Source: Datura wrightii (lineage: Eukaryota > Streptophyta > Magnoliopsida > Solanales > Solanaceae). From it: a stretch of 64,000 bases of DNA. Numbering within the stretch: position 1 is the stretch's first letter; every line of letters begins with the position of its first letter. The translations under genes and the position numbers were made by a program. This document shows, in pieces, positions 60,201 through 64,000 of this stretch. The DNA lies in assembly GCA_035772735.1 (NCBI GenBank), contig JASDFA010000001.1:80130001-80194000 (forward strand). Reading direction: 5' to 3'. The notes under the pieces are model-generated. The model saw only the letters and a list, made by a program, of their open reading frames with translations, was not told the DNA's origin and did not search any database.

Positions 60201-62232
60201 TAGTCAAACATCCCCGTCTATGGAGAATCAATGAGGAAGAGGTCGTTTTGGAAGATTTCGACCTAAGTGATTGTAATAGGCTTGGATGCACTCGTGATGT
60301 ATGCAATTTTCTGCATCATCGACCACCAAAGAATGCTCATGTTGCTCGGACTGACACTACAGGTAATCGGGGTTTTTTTTATCTGAAGGGGAATATAATG
60401 AGTTCTTTCAAACATCGAGCAAGTTGACATCTCCCTAGGTAGCCTCGGTTGCTCAACCTGATACTTCTATTGGTGGTAATCTTCTGGGAGGTCAGAAATG
60501 CTTATTTTTTCTGAAAAGTGCTTATTTTAAAAAAATGAGGTGTTTGGCTAAGCTTCTGGGAGAAAATAAGTGTTTTTAGGGAGTAGCAATAGCTATTTTC
60601 AGAAGCTAAAAAAAGTAGCTTCTATTTGAAAAGCACTTTTCTGAAAAATAAACTTAGAAGTAGTTTTCAAAAGTTTGGCCAAACACTAATTGCTACTCAA
60701 AAGTGCTTTTTAGATTTATTGGTCAAACACAACTGCTTCTCACCAAAAGTACTTTTTTGATAAGCACTTTTCAAAAAAGCACTTCTTAAAATAAGCTAAT
60801 CTGAGAAGCTTGGCCAAACAGGCTATTATTCTGCTTGTGTTTCACAGTCTAATATCCTTGGACTATGGGTCATGGACTGGGCGGTTCTGATCACATTTCT
60901 GATAACAAATCACTTTTGTCAAATATTTGTTTATTCACAATCTTCCTATTGTTTCTTTGGCCAAGGGGATCCAAACAAAAGAAAAAGGTATTGGACAAGT
61001 TAATCCCCTATCCGTTGTCACTCTAAACTTTGTTCTTTATGTCACTAGTTGTCCTTTTAATCTTGCATTTCTCAATCGTTCGACTCATGCCTTAATTTTT
61101 GGGCCAAATTGACACCCCTAATGTAGAACAATCCCTGCCTGTATTTGGTGGACTGTATGGAGGGAGAGAAATGGAAGGCATTTTGAAGATAAATATAATT
61201 CCATTTGAGAAAATTAAATGGAATTGCATTGTATCTCTTTTTTTTTGTGTGTGTGTAAAGAACAATGTGTAGAGGATGCATAACAAATAGTAAATCTCTT
61301 ACGATCCTTGTAATTATTTTCACTATATTTCATTTCTTTTTGGGTTGCCATGATAACCTTAATGTTGAGGAATATAGAGTTACATCTTCAAAAAAACTGT
61401 TCAAACTTCCTTGCACTTCCAGTTTGTTTGTCCCTCCCTCAAATAAACGAAGTCCCAACATCACCCAACCAGCCAAACTTTTTTTGATAATCGTGGTATT
61501 CGGCCAGCTTGCACTTACCTCAACTAGTTCTACCAGGCACCTACTACCTCCAACCAGCACAAATACAAGGTAACTCTGTTCATCAAGGCTTAGACATATT
61601 TTAAGAAATCACCTAGTGTTTTTGTCTTGACTGAACCTAAAACCTCATGGTTCTCAATCCAATTCATTGACCACTAAGCCACACCCTTGGGTGCAACTAG
61701 CCAAATTTTCTTATGCAAACCAGAATGAGAAGTGTGAACCTCAGTCTTACATCAAGTTTCCTCTCTCCCTTTTACTATAGACTGACAATAACATTAAATT
61801 AATCAAAAAGAAAAAAGTTGCCTGCGAAAAGATTGCCCAAATATAATCATGCCATGCATATACCTAACACATCTTTTAGAACAATAGTGTTAAATAAAAA
61901 ATCTTTCAGAACTATATTCGAAATAAAAGGCAAATGCAAATCCCAAATGAAAACTATATAGTATAGTAAAATCATAGAGATCTGCTCTCTAACCAAACTT
62001 TAGACAGAAATCACAGATGTTCAGGGAAGAAAAATTGGTTCTACGAAGCTTCATACAGAAAGAATTGGGTAAAGCTTCTTTTATTGAAAAGTACAAGAAA
62101 CTGGATAAAACTAACCATAATTATAAGCAGAAAATTAAAAGCTAGATGACAAGTGATCTCACCTCCATTTCTGTCATCAGCTCTAGAGGTTTCTCCCAGC
62201 TAGAGATTCTTGTCCTTCTATTATAATAATAC
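38696..62232 (-). CDS. PRP40A: PRP40-type pre-mRNA processing factor (PRP40A), 5' end outside window
   Basis: Nuclear U1 snRNP-associated splicing factor of the PRP40 family. In yeast and animals the WW domains bind proline-rich partners of the branch-site complex, and FF domains bind other spliceosome proteins and the RNA polymerase II tail. Twenty-three exons resolved on the minus strand, 5' to 3' in the gene: 62163-62232, 59538-59590, 59373-59430, 58928-59244, 58781-58850, 58478-58576, 58247-58315, 58097-58174, 57827-57913, 57660-57694, 57408-57513, 56670-56750, 56481-56573, 56327-56380, 56126-56242, 55872-55970, 42627-42674, 42453-42545, 41304-41411, 41156-41208, 40051-40153, 38938-39225, 38696-38842. 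All phases agree and give 774 codons plus stop, with no internal stop. Domains: half of WW1, WW2, Ser/Pro-rich linker, about six FF repeats, Lys/Arg/Glu-rich tail. The start codon and first exons lie beyond 64,000. Confidence 0.93.
39479..39625. repeat. Tandem copy of an 80-bp segment in a PRP40A intron
   Basis: Two adjoining segments share TAACATTA-TG-CTC-CAC-ATCAGCTATATTAATTTTCC and AGCAA-GCCCA. They are diverged direct copies within the intron between the last FF exon and the tail exon. The rest of this intron shows nothing recognisable. Confidence 0.75.
40051..41411 (-). CDS. PRP40A: PRP40A exons: FF repeat 6
   Basis: Exons 41,304-41,411 (FVFEELLERAREREEKEA, then KRLADEFYELLHASK), 41,156-41,208 (EITASSKWEDCKALFGD plus two bases) and 40,051-40,153 (IMGDESLLLEIFDKFVNELK and on). 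The middle exon has no GT donor that gives an open frame. A GC donor (GATAG-GCAAGG) gives the right phase and the join FGD-R-IMGDES, about three residues shorter than the plant relatives I recall. A missed microexon is the alternative, so the 41,156 end is less certain. Confidence 0.85.
40474..40935. mobile_element. MITE-like foldback element in a PRP40A intron
   Basis: Starts GGTCGTTTGATAGAGTGTATTA and ends CCAAACAATCCCTA, which are imperfect inverted ends. Internally, copies of TAACTAATGCA-type sequence occur in both orientations (for example near 40,565-40,640 and 40,840-40,900). It has no coding capacity and the look of a Solanaceae-type MITE. Superfamily not assigned. Confidence 0.65.
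41412..42452 (-). other. PRP40A intron, nothing recognised
   Basis: AT-rich intron between the 42,453-42,545 and 41,304-41,411 exons. I saw no repeat or coding similarity in it. Confidence 0.7.
42453..42674 (-). CDS. PRP40A: PRP40A exons: FF repeat 5
   Basis: Exons 42,627-42,674 (YLDDKSRIRDAVRMTE) and 42,453-42,545 (IGLTSTWMLEDFKVAIAKYI, then SSPPISDTNLK). They continue in phase 0 from ...DELEKQ at 55,872. The order EKQ-YLDDKS-W-LEDFK-IS-NLK matches the family, which confirms that the gene spans the 13.2-kb intron. Confidence 0.92.
43457..43740. mobile_element. Foldback MITE, copy A
   Basis: Begins GCCCGTTTGGCCAAGCTTC and near its other end has AAAGCTTGGTCAAACACC, a near-complementary pair, followed by an extra tail with TTTTTTAAAATAAGCATTTT. 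The interior has AGTGCTTTTGGTGAGAAGCAG and AAAAGTACTTTTTT. A second copy lies in the opposite orientation at 60,495-60,825 in another intron of the same gene. Confidence 0.8.
43880..46900 (+). pseudogene. LINE ORF1 region (heavily decayed, partly doubled)
   Basis: An open piece at 43,882-44,139 contains SQKAMMWLCDTSKEATIVKA and then KTWKFCDHFSEFF, similar to the N-terminal part of ORF1-like proteins of plant LINEs. Further on, IQVWYESQVIS (44,783) and IQIWIEAPVRILAGK (46,010) are two versions of one segment, so part of ORF1 is present twice, separated by the MITE at 45,509-45,812. Acidic, Lys-rich sequence continues to the start of ORF2 near 46,910. Many stops. Confidence 0.6.
45509..45812. 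mobile_element. MITE-like foldback inside the LINE relic
   Basis: Left end GTTGTTCTGTAGCTGGTTAG and right end TACCAGCTACCAAACGATGA are inverted relatives. The interior repeats TATTAGTTAT and ATAACT in both orientations (for example TAAAATAATACATAAACTCCC against GGGAATCTATGTATTATTTTA). Confidence 0.72.
46910..50612 (+). pseudogene. LINE ORF2: endonuclease and reverse transcriptase (broken)
   Basis: The endonuclease part starts near 46,910 (MKVNIISWNLRDLNCCRKRG, then WMVCGDFNTVRYPSEKKNC near 47,330). RT runs from 47,977 in a long open frame to 48,819: KEGDRNTKCFHRIANAHKRY, DKAPGPDGYYMAFFKHCWE, IPKKVGAIELRDFRPISLIG, QQMAFIKGRQIVDAILVANE and LCKLDIEKAFDHLNWNFL. The catalytic motif reads FADNTLIFCEA near 48,966, so the second Asp is Asn. 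The thumb and C-terminal parts follow (TYLGMPLGAKSKSKNIWNQV; KIPHKAACFTWLLARDAV near 50,030; HLFLHCSW near 50,170), ending at 50,491. A short 3' end and an A run (50,603-50,610) close it. It lies antisense to PRP40A. Confidence 0.88.
50612..52160 (-). pseudogene. pol: Copia RT-RNase H fragment (broken)
   Basis: Minus strand. From 52,130 downward: REAFANPKWKQYLIEK, KARLVAKGLSQTYGVDYKET, then ECEIENL-W-FLGIEVARSKKES near 51,460, YQRLVSQ with a doubled segment, DIAYLVNLVS near 51,110 and RRCTF-NTLVGGNVV near 50,950. The end reads NPIQHDREKYI and GDVLTQ at 50,615-50,750. Frames change repeatedly. It ends where the LINE's A run starts, so the LINE may have inserted into it. An 88-bp tandem duplication lies at 51,163-51,338. 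Confidence 0.85.
51163..51338. repeat. 88-bp tandem duplication inside copia RNase H
   Basis: Units 51,163-51,250 and 51,251-51,338 both start AACCAACCTCTG and end GATTATGTTGGCT, with only a few differences. 88 is not a multiple of three, so the duplication breaks the frame. Confidence 0.93.
53089..54001 (+). pseudogene. gag: Copia gag (broken), up to the MITE
   Basis: Starts MERQREHNNPLS at 53,089. Frames give VMTWLLNTMHPRIFNEYLLL, NKIHATKQGELTIIDYYSEL and FLVGLNQRYDQIMVQVLDNI. A knuckle near 53,790 reads CDYCGRSRHTKET. The coding reading then meets the MITE and resumes at 54,776 (SSNYVKLGITFNAQLN, then IIDSDVNRHMTGSSRGF), where the protease Asp-Ser motif reads DSDVNRHM. Confidence 0.85.
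54010..54767. mobile_element. hAT-type MITE with 8-bp target duplication
   Basis: Ends CAGTGTTTTGG and AACAACACTG are inverted (CAGTGTT/AACACTG). The 8-bp ATGCTGCC is present on both sides (54,002-54,009 and 54,768-54,775). Eight-base duplications and CAGTG-type ends are hAT features. Both subterminal zones are crowded with GCGAAGCG/CGCTTCGC-type motifs, and the middle is an AG-rich simple stretch (54,300-54,545). No transposase frame is visible, so it is non-autonomous. Confidence 0.88.
54776..55746 (+). pseudogene. Copia protease start joined to RNase H (broken)
   Basis: 54,776-54,990 continues gag-protease (FQNYSPSPKGDYVTIANG). By 55,090 the similarity is to the far end of pol: SHSVIPRRYRQLVGKLNCHT, then HWDAVV-I-RYIKSTQSKGQ, SPFDRLGIL-RRST-like, and NPV-ER-KHVEINCHFIREKIL near 55,570, ending before the polypurine tract. 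The missing middle is integrase plus most of RT. Confidence 0.82.
55747..55860 (+). repeat. Copia 3' LTR (partial), next to a PRP40A splice donor
   Basis: Starts TGTTAGAATAGGATTACATA, with TATAAATACGG at 55,804-55,814. The recognisable LTR-like sequence stops about 10-15 bases before the exon edge at 55,872. A diverged relative with the same TGTTAGAATA start is at 59,701. Confidence 0.68.
55872..56242 (-). CDS. PRP40A: PRP40A exons: FF repeat 4
   Basis: Exons 56,126-56,242 (RKAERKNRDEFRKLMEEHV, then AKTNWRDYCIK) and 55,872-55,970 (IKDLAAYLAVSSNTSGSKAK, then DLFADVMDELEKQ). Donor CAG-GTGAGA at 55,870-55,871 opens the 13.2-kb intron. Only about 10-15 bases separate this donor from the remains of a copia LTR. 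Confidence 0.93.
56327..56750 (-). CDS. PRP40A: PRP40A exons: FF repeat 3
   Basis: Exons 56,670-56,750 (RARALEEQKQNRVEYLELL, KSCDFIK), 56,481-56,573 (ASSQWRKVQDRLEADERC, then LEKIDRLEIFQ) and 56,327-56,380 (EYIRDLEREEEEQRKLRM). The junction LEIFQ-EYIRDLE is the expected FF helix, but the donor after the Gln codon reads CAG-GCAGTT, so this intron would be GC-AG. Confidence 0.92.
57020..57375. repeat. Short interspersed repeat, doubled, in a PRP40A intron
   Basis: Two related segments in tandem. Segment 1 (about 57,050-57,143) has GGCCTAACTCAACTTTGAAAG, ACCATATAAGGAAACTACAGC-like and ACCGATGTGGGAT. Segment 2 (about 57,255-57,367) has TTGGAGCTCGCGTCTATC, AGACCATATAACTCAACTGCAG and CAATGTGGGAGTCC. 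It resembles a common dispersed short repeat of eudicots (solo LTR of a TRIM, or SINE). Class not settled. Confidence 0.6.
57408..57694 (-). CDS. PRP40A: PRP40A exons: FF repeat 2
   Basis: Exons 57,660-57,694 (DCKELSPSSRW) and 57,408-57,513 (KAISIFEHDERFKAVERAKD, then LFEDYVEELEKK). With REDFRIMLE from the preceding exon they make one FF repeat, ending in the usual LFEDYV helix. The 35-base exon is short, but both of its sites are GT-AG and the phase-2 join forms a Ser codon. Confidence 0.92.
57827..58315 (-). CDS. PRP40A: PRP40A exons: FF repeat 1
   Basis: Exons 58,247-58,315 (AKSAFKTLLESANIGSDCTW), 58,097-58,174 (AMRAIINDRRYGALKSLGER then KQAFNE) and 57,827-57,913 (YLSQQKKLEAEERRFKQKK, then REDFRIMLE). 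The two aromatic residues that name the FF fold are the Phe of KSAFKTLL and the Phe of KQAFNEY. The last exon also opens FF repeat 2. Confidence 0.93.
58478..59244 (-). CDS. PRP40A: PRP40A exons: Ser/Pro-rich linker
   Basis: Exons 58,928-59,244, 58,781-58,850 and 58,478-58,576. The first encodes a low-complexity segment rich in Ser, Ala, Val and Pro (LAREKDTISHASDFES, SSPIAVSPVSNLP, SSEPASPADTNS). The last two are acidic (DEVYPENREEVKKDA, EEKTVDPGPLVYESKA). This is the linker between the WW pair and the FF repeats, the least conserved part of the family. Phases 2 and 0 join without stops. Confidence 0.9.
59373..59590 (-). CDS. PRP40A: PRP40A exons: WW domain 2
   Basis: Two exons, 59,538-59,590 (RADASTDWREFTSPEGR) and 59,373-59,430 (YYYNNVTRKSKWKMPDEVK), joined by a phase-2 intron that falls before the YYY, the same position as in WW1. 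Both tryptophans are present (TDW and SKW). WW domains of this family bind proline-rich ligands. Splice sites are GT-AG. Confidence 0.93.
59701..61120 (+). pseudogene. Copia 5' relic: LTR, primer site, gag, protease start
   Basis: LTR start TGTTAGAATATTAATG at 59,701, primer-like TGGTATCGAC at 59,867, a leader, then gag pieces near 60,350-60,480 (SLGCSTDTSIGGNLLGG). After the MITE at 60,495-60,825 the reading resumes at SACVSQSNILGLWVMDWAV, where the protease Asp-Ser-Gly region is broken, and VSLAKGIQTKEKGIGQVNPL and VLYVTSCPFNLAFL at 60,927-61,112. It lies in the intron between the WW1 and WW2 exons. Confidence 0.75.
60495..60825. mobile_element. Foldback MITE, copy B
   Basis: Same family as 43,457-43,740 but inverted: it opens with an AAATGCTTATTTT...TTATTTTAAAAAAATGAGG tail, then GTGTTTGGCTAAGCTTC, and ends GAAGCTTGGCCAAACAGGC. 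Internal GCTTCTCACCAAAAGTACTT matches the complement of copy A. It is inserted in the copia relic. Confidence 0.82.
61133..61262 (+). pseudogene. LINE ORF2 3' terminal fragment
   Basis: Reads, with frameshifts, WTVWRERNGRHFED, then EKIKWNCIVSLFF, the terminal motif of plant LINE ORF2 (compare WGERNQRCFEDK and LFFFWCKHS at 50,345-50,440). No further LINE sequence is attached. Confidence 0.65.
61263..62162 (-). other. PRP40A intron remainder, nothing recognised
   Basis: AT-rich intron sequence between the LINE scrap and the WW1 exon. The frames at 61,265-61,573 and opposite show no family similarity I recognise. Confidence 0.6.
62163..62232 (-). CDS. PRP40A: PRP40A exon: second half of WW domain 1
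   Basis: Encodes YYYNRRTRISSWEKPLELM and a few more residues: the central tyrosines and second tryptophan of a WW domain. Acceptor TTTTAG and donor GAG-GTGAGA are canonical. The exon starts with one base that completes a codon from an exon outside the window. No matching exon for the first WW tryptophan is visible up to 64,000. Confidence 0.93.
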
Positions 62233-62449
62233 CTAAAAATCAATTCAAGAATTGTAAGAAGGTTATTAATTGGTTTAAGTAATAAAGCCATAGGAAATAT
62301 AGTAACATAGCGACCATGATTGGCCTACTGATCATCAAAAGTGCTGAAATTAGCAATACCTACTAGCATGAAGCCACATGTAAAAGATGTATGATGGTAG
62401 AGAAATGGGGTCAAAATGAAGTTATTGATAGAGGTATATCAAGTTCTGC

Positions 62450-63960
62450 TGATCAACAGTCAGGTAGAATTTGGTAGTGGTGAATGGCAGCCCATGCGGT
62501 GTCTTTGGCAGCAGAGAGGACTGAAACAGAGGGACCTATTATCTCCAGTGCTAATGGAAGCAGAATGATGTACAAAGCACTAGTAGGTAGATACTTGAGG
62601 GACTTCTTGACAGTGATGGAGGCCAACTTACCCACCACTTGTTCATGGACAAGACATTAGAGTTTGTGATGCAGACATTAACCTATTGGAAAACTTGAGA
62701 CATGTTCCTTATGCCGTCTAAAGATTAATCCCACAAAGTATGAGATCATCTGAGTGGGTGTTGCAACAGAGGATATCAATTTGGAGCTCTACACTATATA
62801 CCTTGGTGCGCCTTTAAGTGTCGTCTAACAAGGACCAAACAATGGAGAAATCTGATGATTGAATGAGTCGAAAAGAGATTAGATGGATGCAGAAGAACTA
62901 TTTACCGGAGGAAAGTAGGGACTAGGGAGTTTAGATGGATGGTGGAAGAGCTATTTGTTGGAAGGGAGGTAGGGAGTAAAGAATACTTTGTTAACCATTC
63001 CTACATGCTTCATGTCACCGCCTCAAGCACTGGTTAGTATTACGTGCAAATTAGAGAGACTTCAAAGGAACTTATGGGAATCACCAAACAGGGCAGGAAG
63101 CTTCACTTAATTATGGGAGACAGTTACAGAACCAAAGAAATTGGGAGGCCTCACAAATAGATCTTTTTGATTTCAATAAGGAACATGCTCAACTTAGGGG
63201 AGTAATAGCACAAAAACATGGAATTGTGGAAGGGGATCTAAAACATCTTTTCCTTTTGAATATTGTATGCAGAGAATATTATGAAGGAAAGGGACGAGTT
63301 CAGCAGACAAATCACATTTAGGTTGGGGATGAAACTAGGGACAATTTTCTGGGACACAAGTGGTGTGAAAAGAGTACTTTGAGGTTCATATTCCCAAACT
63401 TCTACAAAAAGGAAATGACAGAACATGTAAGGATGCATGAGGGGGATTCATTGGGACTCGAAGTATAGGAGGAACACCTTCAAATTTGGAAGATAGTGAA
63501 ACCCAAAAGCCTGGTTGAAATGCTCTACAAGGTCAACGCATCTCTTGTCGAACAGGACTCGTGGAGACAGGGTTAGGAGCAACGGGAGGTTCCCAGTTAC
63601 GTCGTATTACCATGAGCTTTTGGTTAGAAAATAATCAACCTCCCCGTACCTATCGATTTGGATCGCTGGAACACCAGGAAAGGTGAATTTTTGGCTTGGG
63701 TGTCAGTAAGTAGTGATCTTAACAGAGCAGAAATAGAAAGAGGATTCATGTGTCCATTGGTGTTTTATATATAACAATTTGTGCAAAGACAGATCATCTC
63801 CATGTGCATTGTCAGGTAGCATCTTATTTGTGGTGGAGGACTTTGAAATGGTTCAGCTTACAATGAAGGATGTCAAGCACAGTGAAGGAGGCACCGCACT
63901 ACTGAGTTGTGCTCTCGAAGAAGGAAGAGAAGACAAAGGGTGTAAGATGTTGCTCCACTA
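62450..63960 (+). pseudogene. LINE ORF2 relic in the WW1-proximal intron
   Basis: Plus-strand, heavily frameshifted RT and C-terminal region of a LINE: CDADINLLENLR near 62,670, LKINPTKYEIIWVGVA near 62,720, YTIYLGAPLS near 62,800, then a fingers/thumb-like TCFMSPPQALVSITCKLERL near 63,005, and IWIAGTPGKVNFWLGC near 63,655, the usual region before the terminal His/Cys motif. It is antisense to PRP40A and in the same direction as the LINE at 46,910-50,612. Confidence 0.75.
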
Positions 63961-64000
63961 ACTCTTATGCCGTTCTTCTGGAGGGGCAGAAATATGAGAG

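Noticed and set aside
62233..64000. Upstream PRP40A exon with the first half of WW1
   Set aside because: I looked on the minus strand for a Trp followed by an EFT/EHT-Asp-Gly-Arg pattern with a GT donor and found none; the LINE relic fills most of the interval.

Overview
The window is plant nuclear DNA: AT-rich, intron-rich, and dominated by nested, decayed retrotransposons. The retroelement families (an Athila-type element with a tRNA-Asp-like primer site, a chromodomain gypsy element, copia elements, and LINEs with a DUF4283-type ORF1) point to a eudicot. Several short repeats look like families I associate with Solanaceae, but that placement is inference. No bacterial, organellar or tRNA/rRNA gene was seen.

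Bases 1-31,650 are a retrotransposon nest with no host gene. An old minus-strand gypsy gag-protease relic (about 1,320-2,310 and 15,287-16,080) was split by a complete Athila-type element (2,311-15,281; target duplication AGTAT). Beside it lies one LTR of a third gypsy element in minus orientation (about 16,125-17,475 plus 27,612-27,691). That LTR was itself split by a complete chromodomain gypsy element in minus orientation (17,476-27,611; target duplication CAATC). A minus-strand LINE lacking its 3' part follows (about 28,260-30,870), then AT-rich DNA with a (TA)n tract.

Bases 31,670-37,314 hold a short copia element with both LTRs and a decayed pol. A simple-sequence and intergenic stretch follows to about 38,690.

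From 38,696 to beyond the right edge, on the minus strand, is the one clear host gene: a PRP40-type pre-mRNA processing factor (WW-WW-FF repeats-charged tail). I resolve 23 coding exons whose phases all agree and which encode 774 residues. The 5' end, including the first half of WW domain 1, is outside the window. One intron is 13.2 kb (42,675-55,871) and carries two MITE-like foldbacks, a LINE, a minus-strand copia fragment, and an internally deleted copia element that contains a hAT-type MITE with an 8-bp target duplication. Other introns carry another foldback, copia and LINE relics, and a duplicated short repeat. Two introns appear to use GC rather than GT donors.

The most unusual structure is in the LTRs. 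Three different gypsy LTRs carry series of short inverted repeats, with different sequences but the same layout.
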